DNA of 57,539 nucleotides from the NCBI GenBank assembly GCA_023512255.1, contig JAILZY010000015.1:1-57539 (forward strand). The letters run 5' to 3'. The position numbers and the translations under genes were made by a program. The DNA is from a bacterium. GTDB taxonomy: Bacteria > SZUA-182 > DTGQ01. Below, in pieces: positions 25,799 to 34,473 of the stretch. The notes beneath the pieces are model-generated. The model worked only from the letters and a program-made list of their open reading frames with translations. It was not told the DNA's origin and did no database searches. Within the stretch, counting starts at the first letter, position 1. Each line of letters begins with the position of its first letter.

Positions 25799-26836
25799 AT
25801 GCCAACCCAAGATCTGGCCGCGGTAGAGAGTATACCGCAAACTCTGGATATGCTTCTAACCGTTTCTGCTTCACCCCATATTCGCAGTGAAGTGACGGTT
25901 TCTAAGATTATGTACACTGTTCTTTTAGCCCTCCTGCCGACCAGCCTAGCTGGTGTTTACCTGTTTGGATTGAGTGCCCTGTGGGTTATCCTGCTTGGTA
26001 TCTTTGGGGCAGTAGCCACCGAGGCCCTCATCCAGCCGCTTTTGGGGAAAAAGGCTTCAGTGGTTCTGGATGGAAGTGCGGCTGTAACCGGCCTGCTCCT
26101 GGCCCTGACCCTTCCTCCGTCCCTTCCCTGGTGGATGGTATTGTGCGGCGCGGCCCTAGCCATTATTCTAGGCAAAGCGGTCTATGGCGGGCTGGGAAAC
26201 AATCCCTTTAATCCAGCCCTGATTGCCCGGGTAATCCTCCTGGTTTCATGGCCAGTGCATATGACCCGCTGGCAGAGCGCAAGTTATCTGTTTGCCAGAT
26301 CGGTCGATGCGACTACTGCGGCCACTCCCCTCGGAATGCTAAAAACCGATGGGCTGGCAAGCCTGTCTCACCTTCGGCTGCTTGATCTTTTTTTCGGCTA
26401 TCGGGGTGGATGTATTGGGGAAGTGTCTATTTTGGCTCTTCTTGTGGGCGCGGCCTTCTTGCTCTGGAAAGGTTATATAACCTGGCATATCCCGACAAGT
26501 TGTCTGGCTGCCGCCCTGCTGACTAGCGGCTGTTTTTGGGTATCAAACCCTCAGCAGTACGCCAATCCGCTCTTTCATCTCCTCACTGGTGGCCTGGTCC
26601 TGGGTGCTTTTTTTATGGCCACCGATATGGTTACTAGTCCGATTACCGGCCAAGGGATGCTTATCTACGGTGCTGGAATTGGAATACTGACCATTATTAT
26701 CAGGATATTCGGAGGGTATCCTGAGGGGACCTCATTTGCCATCCTGATCATGAACGCTCTCTGTCCAATGATCGATCGCTATACCCTGCCGAAAGGGTTC
26801 GGGAGGAGCAGAAGGAGAAAGAAAAACCATGCGTGA
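25799..26836 (+). CDS. rnfD: Rnf complex subunit RnfD (flavinylated membrane subunit)
   Basis: This 345-aa membrane protein has about nine or ten hydrophobic segments. The VDATTAATPLGML motif corresponds to the NqrB/RnfD site where FMN is attached to a threonine. FFMATDMVTSPITGQG and the C-terminal GGYPEGTSFAILIMNA are strongly conserved in the family. The start is taken at the ATG of 25799, 7 nt after AAGGA; an upstream in-frame TTG at 25793 is too close to that site. It lies 42 bp after rnfC and overlaps rnfG by 8 bp. No apbE flavin transferase gene is in the window, so flavinylation must be served from elsewhere. Confidence 0.96.
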   Translation: MPTQDLAAVESIPQTLDMLLTVSASPHIRSEVTVSKIMYTVLLALLPTSLAGVYLFGLSALWVILLGIFGAVATEALIQPLLGKKASVVLDGSAAVTGLLLALTLPPSLPWWMVLCGAALAIILGKAVYGGLGNNPFNPALIARVILLVSWPVHMTRWQSASYLFARSVDATTAATPLGMLKTDGLASLSHLRLLDLFFGYRGGCIGEVSILALLVGAAFLLWKGYITWHIPTSCLAAALLTSGCFWVSNPQQYANPLFHLLTGGLVLGAFFMATDMVTSPITGQGMLIYGAGIGILTIIIRIFGGYPEGTSFAILIMNALCPMIDRYTLPKGFGRSRRRKKNHA

Positions 26837-27410
26837 CATTCTGGAAATGATCATCATCCTGAGCACCATCTGCGTTATGGCTGCTATATCGCTGGCTAAG
26901 GTATATGATCTGACCAAAGAGCCGATCGCTAGCCAGAGGCGTCTGGCCAGGCTGCAAATGGTAAATAGGGTCCTGGCGCCTCATGATAATGAGCCTGATC
27001 AGAGCGCGGTTCAGATTCCCCTCGACACAAATGATGGGAAAAATCGGTCTGTGCTGGTTTATCGTGGGTTTCAAAACGGCAAGCTGACCGGTGTGGCCTT
27101 TGAAATGACTGCCCTAGGATATAGCGGACAGATTGGAGTAATGATCGGTCTTGATCCTGATGGAACCATCCGGGGGATTGAGATTACCTCGATGAATGAG
27201 ACCCCAGGGCTTGGGGCAAAAATAACTGAGCCTCAATTCAAGGAGCAATTTCAGGGTAGATCATTAGCTAATGCTCGTTTTAAGGTGAAAAAGGATGGCG
27301 GAGACTTTGATCAGATTGCCGGAGCAACTATCTCGCCCAGGGCCGTGGTTCAGGCGGTAAGAGAGGGACTGGAATTATACCGAAAGCATAAGGAGGCCAT
27401 TGTCCGCTAG
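26829..27410 (+). CDS. rnfG: Rnf complex subunit RnfG (covalent FMN subunit)
   Basis: This 193-aa protein has one N-terminal membrane helix (ILEMIIILSTICVMAAISLA) and a periplasmic FMN_bind domain. The flavinylation motif DQIAGATISPRAVVQAV is near residues 158-174; the threonine of GAT is the expected attachment site. GIEITSMNETPGLGAKI is the family's other conserved block. The start overlaps the end of rnfD by 8 bp, with AAGGAG in the rnfD 3' end serving as ribosome binding site. RnfG passes electrons between the other membrane subunits on the outer face. Confidence 0.95.
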   Translation: MRDILEMIIILSTICVMAAISLAKVYDLTKEPIASQRRLARLQMVNRVLAPHDNEPDQSAVQIPLDTNDGKNRSVLVYRGFQNGKLTGVAFEMTALGYSGQIGVMIGLDPDGTIRGIEITSMNETPGLGAKITEPQFKEQFQGRSLANARFKVKKDGGDFDQIAGATISPRAVVQAVREGLELYRKHKEAIVR

Positions 27411-27481
27411 GATTTTAGCTAAGTGTCTTTAGGTTAAGCTAAGACTTAAGCTATCTTTTGGCTAAGCTAAGGAGAAAAAGT

Positions 27482-28078
27482 GTGAATCTGATTCGTGATC
27501 TCGTTAACGGAATATGGAAAGAAAATCCAATCTTTCGGATTGTTCTTGGCATGTGCTCAACCCTGGCCATAACTACTCAGGCTCAAAACGCTATTGGCAT
27601 GGGAGCGGCGGTAACCTTCGTCCTAATCTGCTCGAATGTTCTTATCTCAAGCACGCGCAAGCTGATTCCGAAGAAGGTCAGATTAGCCGCTTTCATTGTT
27701 ATTATAGCCACCTTTGTAACCATTGTTGACCTGGTTATGGCCGCATTCTTTTTCAAGCTTCATCGAGCGCTGGGCATCTTTATTCCCCTGATTGTGGTCA
27801 ACTGCATTATTCTTGGTCGGGCTGAGGCTTTTGCCTCGAAAAATCCGGTTTTAAACTCTCTGATGGATGGGATCGGCATGGGAGTGGGGTATACTCTGGC
27901 CATTTTGATTGTCGGCGGTATCCGGGAGTTGCTGGGCAGTGGATCATTGTTTGGCTTATCAGTATTTGGGCCCGGCTATATTCCCTTTCTGGTGGCTATC
28001 TTGCCTCCGGGAGCCTTTATTGCGCTGGGACTTTTGCTTGGGCTGATGAACAAGATTAACCAAAGATTGGCGCTTTAA
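27482..28078 (+). CDS. rnfE: Rnf complex subunit RnfE
   Basis: This 198-aa membrane protein has six predicted helices and belongs to the RnfA/RnfE/NqrD/NqrE family: NPIFRIVLGMCSTLAIT, IPLIVVNCIILGRAEAFAS, and GIGMGVGYTLAILIVGGIRE. Conserved Cys residues in the LGMCS and VVNCII positions match those proposed to hold a membrane iron-sulfur centre with RnfA. The GTG at 27482 is chosen because AAGGAG lies 7 nt upstream. The upstream spacer is a jumble of repeated TTAAGCTA/GCTAAG pieces. Gene order is rnfC-D-G-E-A-B, the common order in clostridia and many anaerobes. Confidence 0.95.
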   Translation: MNLIRDLVNGIWKENPIFRIVLGMCSTLAITTQAQNAIGMGAAVTFVLICSNVLISSTRKLIPKKVRLAAFIVIIATFVTIVDLVMAAFFFKLHRALGIFIPLIVVNCIILGRAEAFASKNPVLNSLMDGIGMGVGYTLAILIVGGIRELLGSGSLFGLSVFGPGYIPFLVAILPPGAFIALGLLLGLMNKINQRLAL

Positions 28079-28095
28079 ATTATTGAGGATTTTCA

Positions 28096-28674
28096 ATGAC
28101 CAAAATACTTCTGATACTTGTCAGTACGATCCTGGTAAACAACTTTGTCCTGGCAAAATTTTTAGGTATCTGCCCTTTCCTGGGTGTATCTCGCAAAACA
28201 GAAACCGCGGTAGGGATGGGGCTTGCGGTAACGTTTGTGGTTACCCTGTCAACAGCTTTGACCTGGCTGATGCAGATGTTGATCTTAAAGCCGTTCCATA
28301 TTGAATACATGCAGACGATTGTCTTTATCTTGGTCATTGCCGGGCTGGTGCAATTTGTCGAAATGGTGCTTCAGAAAACCAGTCCCGCCCTATATCAGGC
28401 CCTGGGGATCTATCTTCCCCTAATCACCACTAACTGTATGGTTTTGGGAGTGGCGGTTCTGGCTGTACAATTAGAATACAGCTTTATCGAGTCACTGATC
28501 TACAGTTTTGGCGCCTCAGTCGGGTTTGCCTTGGCTTTGGTGCTCTTTGCCGGCATCCGCGAACGTCTTTCTCTGGCTGATGTTCCCGAAGCCTTACAGG
28601 GAACGGCTATTGGTTTGGTAACCACCGGCCTTTTGGCTCTGGCTTTTATGGGCTTTAATGGACTGGTTAAATAG
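28096..28674 (+). CDS. rnfA: Rnf complex subunit RnfA
   Basis: This 192-aa membrane protein is a paralogue of RnfE with six predicted helices. Diagnostic blocks are [36 protein letters not shown] and [22 protein letters not shown]. The Cys in GICPF and TTNCMV are the conserved pair matched by RnfE. GAGG lies 7 nt before the ATG, 17 bp after rnfE. The stop-codon region is duplicated: GACTGGTTAAATAG occurs at 28661-28674 and again at 28685-28698. Confidence 0.96.
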   Translation: MTKILLILVSTILVNNFVLAKFLGICPFLGVSRKTETAVGMGLAVTFVVTLSTALTWLMQMLILKPFHIEYMQTIVFILVIAGLVQFVEMVLQKTSPALYQALGIYLPLITTNCMVLGVAVLAVQLEYSFIESLIYSFGASVGFALALVLFAGIRERLSLADVPEALQGTAIGLVTTGLLALAFMGFNGLVK

Positions 28675-28698
28675 AGCCTTAACTGACTGGTTAAATAG
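28661..28698. repeat. 14-bp duplication copying the rnfA stop
   Basis: GACTGGTTAAATAG at 28661-28674 (the rnfA end) recurs exactly at 28685-28698. Confidence 0.9.
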
Positions 28699-28721
28699 AT
28701 AAAAATTAATAAGAATGATTT

Positions 28722-28750
28722 TTTACAAAAATTTGATTATTGCTTATAAT
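28722..28750 (+). promoter_or_regulatory. sigma70-type promoter of rnfB
   Basis: TTTACA (28722-28727) and TATAAT (28745-28750) are exactly 17 nt apart. The predicted start is near 28757, 20 nt before the rnfB ATG. It lies between rnfA and rnfB, so rnfB can be transcribed separately. Confidence 0.65.
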
Positions 28751-28777
28751 CTAAAGTAATCTAAAGGATAAGGAATT

Positions 28778-29596
28778 ATGATCGCCGCTGTAGCTACTCT
28801 AGGAGGTGTGGCTTTTATCTTGGCCCTTGGGCTCGGCCTAGCCTCCCGTATTTTCGCCGTTGAGCAAGATCCTAAAGTTTCTGCCATCATCAGCCTTCTG
28901 CCTGGTGCCAACTGCGGCGGCTGCGGTTATGCAGGCTGTGCGGGGTTTGCGCAAGCCTTAGTGGCTGGCCAGGCCGCACCGCTCGAGTGCAAGGCTTCAA
29001 GCGATGCGGCCATACAGGAAATATCCAAGATTTTGGGCATCGTTTACGTGCCGAAAGAAAAAATGATCGCCAAACTCTTCTGTCAAGGGAGAAACGATAA
29101 GGCAAAAGTCAAGTATCTCTATCAGGGCATCAGAGATTGCAGAGCGGCTGTGCTCCTTGGCGGAGGAGCTAAGGCCTGTGCCTATGGCTGTCTTGGTTTT
29201 GGCTCCTGTGTCAAGGCTTGTCCTTTTGGAGCCATTAGCATGGGGCCAGAAGGGCTGCCCAAAATCAATGAAAATGCCTGCACTGGCTGCGGAGCATGTA
29301 TCCGCGCCTGCCCAAAGGGAGTAATCCAGTTGATCCCTGCCCGGCAGATGTGGTATATTCCTTGTAATTCACGACAGAGGGGAAAAGCGGTGCGGCAGGT
29401 TTGTGATGTGGGCTGCCTTGCCTGCGGATTATGCGTAAAGAGCTGTCCAGAGCAGGCTATCACCCTAGACGACAATCGAGCACTCATTGATCCGCAGCGG
29501 TGCACTGGCTGTGGGATATGTGTTGAAAGGTGCCCACAAAAGATTATTCAATCACCTGGTGAGATGAAAGAAGTTGCTGCTGTATCCAAAGGATAA
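28778..29596 (+). CDS. rnfB: Rnf complex subunit RnfB (multi-cluster ferredoxin subunit)
   Basis: This 272-aa protein has an N-terminal membrane helix (AVATLGGVAFILALGLGLAS), followed by the Fe-S domain CGGCGYAGCAGFAQAL with its fourth Cys in PLEC. Downstream are four ferredoxin-like Cys blocks: CLGFGSCVKACP, CTGCGACIRACP, CLACGLCVKSCP and CTGCGICVERCP. Five or more [4Fe-4S] centres are therefore possible, as in the longer anaerobe-type RnfB. RnfB is the subunit that accepts electrons from ferredoxin. It is last in the rnf run, 103 bp after rnfA and behind its own promoter, with AAGGATAAGGA before the ATG. Confidence 0.96.
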   Translation: MIAAVATLGGVAFILALGLGLASRIFAVEQDPKVSAIISLLPGANCGGCGYAGCAGFAQALVAGQAAPLECKASSDAAIQEISKILGIVYVPKEKMIAKLFCQGRNDKAKVKYLYQGIRDCRAAVLLGGGAKACAYGCLGFGSCVKACPFGAISMGPEGLPKINENACTGCGACIRACPKGVIQLIPARQMWYIPCNSRQRGKAVRQVCDVGCLACGLCVKSCPEQAITLDDNRALIDPQRCTGCGICVERCPQKIIQSPGEMKEVAAVSKG

Positions 29597-29693
29597 TCGC
29601 CCCTTGAGCAATAACTCCCCTTCGGTCTGGTAGTTTGATGGGCTATCTCAAAGCTGCCGCGGCAGGCACAAGCCAGTCCCATTTAGCTTGAGT

Positions 29694-29925
29694 GCTCCTG
29701 TCGCTAACAAAGTGCACAAAGGTTAGTGCGGACAATAAGGTCTTGCACCCTGCGATTGATTGGGTAATTGATCCCCTGCCCGCTTGTGTTACGCACTTAG
29801 CTAAAAGAGCAACCTAATAAGTGCTCCTGGGGCTAACAAAGTGCGCAAAGGTTAGTGCGGACAGGAAGGTCTTGTACCCTGCGATTGATTGGGTAATTTG
29901 ATCTTCTCCCGCACTTGGCGATAGT
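29694..29925. repeat. two tandem copies of MITE-like repeat family C
   Basis: Copy one (29694-29810) runs from GCTCCTGTCGCTAACAAAGT to TTACGCACTTAGCTAAAAGA and has imperfect inverted ends. Copy two (29822-29925) repeats its first ~90 bp almost exactly but lacks the right end. Both relate to the element at 4291-4489. The surrounding 29597-30014 shows no gene. Confidence 0.75.
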
Positions 29926-30014
29926 AGTGTAAGCCTGAGTGTGTGAGCTAGATTTTGAAATTAAGCTCTTTATTAACCTGCCTTGAGAAGAAGCATAAAG
30001 AGAGCAAATGTAAA

Positions 30015-30644
30015 ATGCCGAGATATTATCCAATTTGTCTAGACATTCGAGAAAAGCCCTGTTTGGTAGTCGGGGGAGGTGCTGTTGCCGAGCGCAAGAT
30101 TATGACGCTATTGGATTATGAGGCCAAGGTTTCCGTGATCAGCCCTAAGGCTACCCACAGAATTACCCATCTAGGGAATGAGGGGAGATTAACCTATATG
30201 GCCAGGGAGTTTGAGCCTGGCGACACTCAGGGCTTTTTCTTGGTCATCGCGGCTACCGATCACGATCAGATCAATAGAGCCATCAGCCAGGAAGCTCGAC
30301 AAGGGAATATCCTGGTCAACGTGGTCGATTCACCGGATGAGTCAACCTTTATCCTTCCGGCTCTGATTCGACGGGGAGATCTGACGATCAGTATTTCTAC
30401 CGGAGGAAATAGCCCTGCCTTGGCTCGGAAAATAAGAGAGGATATGGAAGCCCAATACGGGCATGAATACGAGATTTTGGTTGACATTCTCGGAAATCTT
30501 CGAAAAAATATCCTCCAGCAGGAGCCGGACATTCTCAAGCGAAAAAAAATTTTTCAACAGCTGGCGCAATGGAGCGAGCTGTTAAAAATTATTCGAGAAA
30601 GCGGCCGAGAAGCTGCTGAAGAACGAATTAGGGAATTCCTATGA
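30015..30644 (+). CDS. precorrin-2 dehydrogenase / sirohydrochlorin ferrochelatase
   Basis: This protein of about 209 aa belongs to the Met8p/SirC/CysG-N family: YYPICLDIREKPCLVVGGGAVAERK (NAD-binding Rossmann motif GGGAVA), FFLVIAATDHDQIN, and STGGNSPALARKIRED. It oxidises precorrin-2 to sirohydrochlorin with NAD, and some members also insert iron to give siroheme. The ATG at 30015 is chosen because the family starts at this point; an in-frame ATG 60 bp upstream adds an unconserved stretch. The stop overlaps the next gene by 4 bp (ATGA). It opens the tetrapyrrole run and, with CobA-HemD, gives a siroheme branch from uroporphyrinogen III. Confidence 0.9.
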   Translation: MPRYYPICLDIREKPCLVVGGGAVAERKIMTLLDYEAKVSVISPKATHRITHLGNEGRLTYMAREFEPGDTQGFFLVIAATDHDQINRAISQEARQGNILVNVVDSPDESTFILPALIRRGDLTISISTGGNSPALARKIREDMEAQYGHEYEILVDILGNLRKNILQQEPDILKRKKIFQQLAQWSELLKIIRESGREAAEERIREFL

Positions 30645-31456
30645 ATGTCGCCTTTTTTTTGATCTCTCTGGGGTGTTATTTTGGAGCAGTGTTTTGCCAT
30701 TTGATGAATCTCATTAATCAGAGAGTATGGGCCCGTCAGTGGGGAAACCTGCTGACCCTTTCAGGATTCATCTTTCATACTCTTGCTCTAATTGTTCGGC
30801 TCTGGCACTCAGGGCATATTCCCATTGCCAATCTTCACGAGTCTCTCTCTTTTTTTGGCTGGGCAATTATTCTGTTCTATCTTGTTTTAGAGTATAAATA
30901 TCGGATCCCCTCCCTGGGAGCTTTTGTCCTCCCACTGGCCCTAGTTTTTGTATTCTCCGCCTCGATGCTGCCCAAGGAGATTCAGCCCCTGATACCTGCC
31001 TTGCAGAGTATGTGGTTAGGTATTCACACCACGACCTCATTTGGGGGATACGCCACTTTTGCTTTTGCTTTTGTGGCTGGCATCATGTACTTAATTCAAG
31101 AAAATCAATTGCGATCAAAAAAAATAGGCCTTTTTTACTACCGCCTGCCTTCTCTGGAAGTGTTAGATGATCTGATCCATAAGAGCCTGGTTTTCGGCTT
31201 TCCCTTATTGACCATAGGGATCATCACCGGATCGCTGTGGGCAAACACGGCCTGGGGGTCGTATTGGAGCTGGGATCCTAAGGAAACCTGGGCATTAATT
31301 ACCTGGTTTATTTATGCAGCCTTAGTTCACGCCAGATTCACGATCGGCTGGCGGGGAAGGAAGTCCGCTTATCTGGCTATTATTGGTTTCTGTTTTGTAC
31401 TGTTTACCTTTTTGGGGGTAAATCTCCTGCTCAAGGGTTTACACTCTTATGCCTGA
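30641..31456 (+). CDS. CcsA/HemX-type cytochrome c assembly membrane protein
   Basis: This 271-aa protein has about eight transmembrane segments and the tryptophan-rich haem-handling motif WGSYWSWDPKETWALITWFI near residues 206-225. Conserved histidines (for example IANLHESLSF, WLGIHTTTSFGGY and LVHARFTIGWRG) fit haem ligation as in CcsA/HemX. CcsA, with CcsB (ResB), exports and attaches haem to apocytochromes in system II maturation. HemX homologues next to hemA are linked to glutamyl-tRNA reductase level. The hemA neighbour fits HemX, while the many cytochromes here make a CcsA role equally plausible. No ccsB is in the window. It overlaps the upstream gene by 4 bp. Confidence 0.88.
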   Translation: MNVAFFLISLGCYFGAVFCHLMNLINQRVWARQWGNLLTLSGFIFHTLALIVRLWHSGHIPIANLHESLSFFGWAIILFYLVLEYKYRIPSLGAFVLPLALVFVFSASMLPKEIQPLIPALQSMWLGIHTTTSFGGYATFAFAFVAGIMYLIQENQLRSKKIGLFYYRLPSLEVLDDLIHKSLVFGFPLLTIGIITGSLWANTAWGSYWSWDPKETWALITWFIYAALVHARFTIGWRGRKSAYLAIIGFCFVLFTFLGVNLLLKGLHSYA

Positions 31457-31568
31457 GAGAAATATTGTATATTTTGTAGAAATTGTAAGTATTTTTAGAC
31501 GATGTTAGTAAAACCTATATCTATAATGATAGGATTAAAATTCTGCTGAAAACAGATTTAAAAATAGG

Positions 31569-31574
31569 TATAAT
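31569..31574 (+). promoter_or_regulatory. possible -10 element before hemA
   Basis: TATAAT occurs at 31569-31574, and another at 31522-31527, in a 149-bp AT-rich gap ahead of hemA. Neither has a good -35 match at 17 nt, so this is only a candidate internal promoter. Confidence 0.3.
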
Positions 31575-31605
31575 CCGTAATTATTAAGTTTGGGTTCATA
31601 AGGCG

Positions 31606-32883
31606 ATGGAAGTTATTGTTTTTGGATTAAATCATAAGACAGCTCCAGTAGAAATCCGAGAGAAACTCTCTTTTTCTAAGTCCCAGATCAGCTATGCTCA
31701 TAAGGAATGCATCAATAGCCAGATCGTTCAGGAACTTATGATCCTCTCAACCTGCAACCGTGTTGAGCTATTCGCTGTGGTGAACTCAACCGAAGAAAGT
31801 GTCAAGGCACTTAAGGAATTTTTAGCTAAATTCCACCATATTTCGCCGCAGATTCTTGATGATGTGAGTTATTTTTATACGCAAAAAGAAGCTATTCGGC
31901 ATTTATTCCGGGTGGCTTGCAGCCTGGATTCTATGGTCATCGGAGAGCCACAGATTTTAGGCCAGCTCAAGGAGGCGTATAACCAGGCTCTTGAGGACCG
32001 CTCAATCGGCAGTTGGCTGACGGAACTGGTGGAAAGATCGTTTCACGTGGCCAAAAAAATTCGGACCGAGACAGGGATTTGCAAAAACGCCGTCTCTATC
32101 AGCTTTGCTGCGGTAGAGCTGGCTAAAAAGATCTTCGACAAGATCGAGGGGAAATCCGTATTGCTCGTCGGCGCTGGAGAGATGAGTGAATTGGCTGCTC
32201 GGCATCTTTTGTCAAATGGAGTAACTAATATCTACGTAGCTAACCGTACTCATGAGCGGGCGGAGGAGCTAGCCAGGCAGTTCAATGGCCAGGTGCTTCC
32301 TTTTGCTTCGGTGAAAGAAAATCTTGAGCTGATGGACATTATTATCACCTCTACCAGTGCTCCTCATTTTCTCTTCAATAAGGAAGAGGTTCAAAAAACC
32401 CTTCACCGGAGAAAAAACAGGCCTCTTTTCTTTATTGATATTGCGGTTCCCCGAAATGTGGATCCGGCGGTCAGCAAATGTAGCGATGTTTACGTTTATG
32501 ATATTGACGACCTGCAGATGGTGGTCAATTCAAATCTTCTGGAGAGGCAAAAAGAGGCCAAGTATGCGGAAACGATTGTCGAGCGATTTGTGGAGCAGTT
32601 CTGGGAGAAGCTAAATTCCAGGAATGTCGTGCCGACAATCGTAGAATTGACGCAAAAATTTGAGGCTATACGTCAACAGGAATTGAAAAAGGCTTTCTCT
32701 AAACTGCCCAATCTTTCTGATGCTGAGCGGGAGGTTATTAGCTGTCTGGCTTCGGCCATAACCAAAAAGATGCTTCACGATCCAATTTGCCTGTTAAAAA
32801 AAAAGTCAAATTGCAGCAATACGGCATATTACATTCAAGCAGCTAAGGAACTCTTTAATCTGGATGGCTTTAAGAGGCCATAA
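31606..32883 (+). CDS. hemA: glutamyl-tRNA reductase
   Basis: This 425-aa enzyme reduces glutamyl-tRNA to glutamate-1-semialdehyde, the first committed step of C5-pathway haem synthesis. Visible features are the N-terminal GLNHKTAPVEIREKLSF, the catalytic cysteine in ILSTCNRVELFAV, the NADPH-binding motif LVGAGEMSELAARHLL and the helical dimerisation C terminus. Length is normal. hemL, the next enzyme, is not in the window. The last codons and stop are copied exactly just downstream (32871-32891 and 32892-32912). The order hemA-hemC-cobA/hemD-hemB is a classic haem operon order. Confidence 0.97.
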   Translation: MEVIVFGLNHKTAPVEIREKLSFSKSQISYAHKECINSQIVQELMILSTCNRVELFAVVNSTEESVKALKEFLAKFHHISPQILDDVSYFYTQKEAIRHLFRVACSLDSMVIGEPQILGQLKEAYNQALEDRSIGSWLTELVERSFHVAKKIRTETGICKNAVSISFAAVELAKKIFDKIEGKSVLLVGAGEMSELAARHLLSNGVTNIYVANRTHERAEELARQFNGQVLPFASVKENLELMDIIITSTSAPHFLFNKEEVQKTLHRRKNRPLFFIDIAVPRNVDPAVSKCSDVYVYDIDDLQMVVNSNLLERQKEAKYAETIVERFVEQFWEKLNSRNVVPTIVELTQKFEAIRQQELKKAFSKLPNLSDAEREVISCLASAITKKMLHDPICLLKKKSNCSNTAYYIQAAKELFNLDGFKRP

Positions 32884-32912
32884 AGCATCTATAAGAGGCC
32901 ATAAAGCATCTA
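32871..32912. repeat. 21-bp exact tandem duplication over the hemA stop
   Basis: The unit starting TAAGAGGCCATAAAGCATCT occurs at 32871-32891 and at 32892-32912 with no differences. The first copy contains the hemA stop codon. Confidence 0.95.
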
Positions 32913-32936
32913 TATATGGAGGAAAGACGAAAATTC

Positions 32937-33875
32937 ATGCAAGAACTTTTCAGAGTCGGTACCCGGGCCAGTAAACTTGCCCTGCAACAAACACGATGGG
33001 TCATATCTCAACTGGAAAATCTCAACCCAGATCTGCAGTTTGAAACTGTGGAGATCAAAACTACAGGAGATAAGATTCTCGATGTTCCTCTCGCCAAAAT
33101 CGGTGGTAAGGGGTTGTTTATTAAAGAACTTGAAGAAGCCCTTCTGAATGGCCAGGTCGATTTTGTGGTGCATAGCATGAAGGATGTGCCGGTGGAGTTG
33201 CACCCTGAATTAGAGATTGCGGCTATTACTGTCAGGGAGGATCCTCGCGATGTCCTTATTTCCCGTAACAATCTGATCTTAAAGCATCTGCCTAAAGACG
33301 CCGTGATCGGCACCAGCAGTCTGCGACGGCAGACCCAACTGCTGCGCTATTCTCCAACTTTTCAGATCGTGCAACTGCGGGGAAATCTGGAGACAAGGCT
33401 TCGCCGAGTTGAAGGAAATGGCCTAGATGCGGTTGTTCTGGCCGCGGCTGGAATCCATCGCATGGGCTGGGAGAACAAGATTGTCGAGTATCTGCCGATG
33501 GACATCTGCATGCCAGCCATTGGTCAGGGGGCATTAGGCATTGAGGTCCACCGAGGTCGTCCGGAGATCGCCCAGCTTGTCTGTGCTCTTGACCATATGG
33601 AAACCAGGGCTGCGGTCCTAGCAGAGCGGGCTTTACTGAAAAAATTGGAAGGAGGATGTCAGGTTCCGATTGCAGCTTTTGGCGAAGTTACGGCAGACAA
33701 GCTATCTCTCCAGGCTCTGGTAGGTTCCTTGCAAGGTGAGAGGATCATTCGGGATTCCATTGAGGGGAGCATTGACCAGCCTGAAGAGCTCGGGCTTCTG
33801 CTTGCTCAAAAGCTGATCGACCAGGGGGCTGATGAAATCCTAAGGGAAATCTTTGCCCTCAATCAGGCAGTTTAA
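32937..33875 (+). CDS. hemC: porphobilinogen deaminase (hydroxymethylbilane synthase)
   Basis: This 312-aa enzyme polymerises four porphobilinogens to hydroxymethylbilane. It shows VGTRASKLALQQT at the N terminus, VDFVVHSMKDVP, TSSLRRQTQLLR, and the dipyrromethane-cofactor cysteine in LEGGCQVPIAAFG. The start at 32937 fits the family N terminus and has GGAGGA upstream, though 13 nt away. The ATG at 32916 would add seven residues and lacks a ribosome binding site. It lies about 50 bp after hemA, across the 21-bp duplication. Confidence 0.96.
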   Translation: MQELFRVGTRASKLALQQTRWVISQLENLNPDLQFETVEIKTTGDKILDVPLAKIGGKGLFIKELEEALLNGQVDFVVHSMKDVPVELHPELEIAAITVREDPRDVLISRNNLILKHLPKDAVIGTSSLRRQTQLLRYSPTFQIVQLRGNLETRLRRVEGNGLDAVVLAAAGIHRMGWENKIVEYLPMDICMPAIGQGALGIEVHRGRPEIAQLVCALDHMETRAAVLAERALLKKLEGGCQVPIAAFGEVTADKLSLQALVGSLQGERIIRDSIEGSIDQPEELGLLLAQKLIDQGADEILREIFALNQAV

Positions 33876-33951
33876 GAAAAGGCTCATAAAGGCGTTTCAA
33901 AAATTATATTAGGTTAGGGATAGTATTAAAAACCCCGAGGAGGTTTATCGA

Positions 33952-34401
33952 ATGAGAAGGGCTGTGAGCTCTTGGTTGATTTTTCTTATCTGTGCCCCAT
34001 GTCTTTTTTTCTGTGCCTGCATTGCACCCACTAGCCAATTGCGGACGATACCGTTTCGCACCTTGATCGGCACGGTGGTAGATAATAACGGACAGCCGGT
34101 CAAGCAGGCCACAGTAACCACTGATCCGCCGACATCCACGGTGCTAACGGATGATTTGGGGAAGTTTATAATTACTAGTCTGGCTGAGGGGACCTATACC
34201 ATTCAGGTTTCTAAGCAAGGTTTTGCCATTAACTCGGCGGTGATTGCCATCAAGGGACTTGGTCCGTTTCACGCCGACATACAACTAACCAAAAGGGTAT
34301 TATCCACTGCTCCTGAGCAGGAGAAGCTAATTCCCCAGACCCAGGGTGGTAATTCTCGGAAAGAAAAAGAAGAAGGGGCTTCTTGGTGGCCAACTAAGTA
34401 A
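33952..34401 (+). CDS. putative lipoprotein with carboxypeptidase-regulatory-like domain
   Basis: This 149-aa exported protein has a signal sequence (SWLIFLICAPCLFFCAC) whose end looks like a lipobox of weak consensus, followed by IAPTSQL. The body matches the CarboxypepD_reg-like fold: FRTLIGTVVDNNGQPVKQAT, TDDLGKFIITSLAEGTYTIQ and VSKQGFAINSAVIAIKGLG. The C terminus is a charged, Gln/Lys/Glu-rich tail. AGGAGG lies 8 nt before the ATG. This is a binding or structural fold rather than an enzyme. Its position between hemC and cobA-hemD is unexpected and suggests, without proof, a link with haem handling at the envelope. Confidence 0.7.
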   Translation: MRRAVSSWLIFLICAPCLFFCACIAPTSQLRTIPFRTLIGTVVDNNGQPVKQATVTTDPPTSTVLTDDLGKFIITSLAEGTYTIQVSKQGFAINSAVIAIKGLGPFHADIQLTKRVLSTAPEQEKLIPQTQGGNSRKEKEEGASWWPTK

Positions 34402-34473
34402 CAGCCGCCGGTAAGATAGAAACTTACAGAATATAAACTTACAGACAGATAAGCAAAATGAGGCCAGTTTAAG

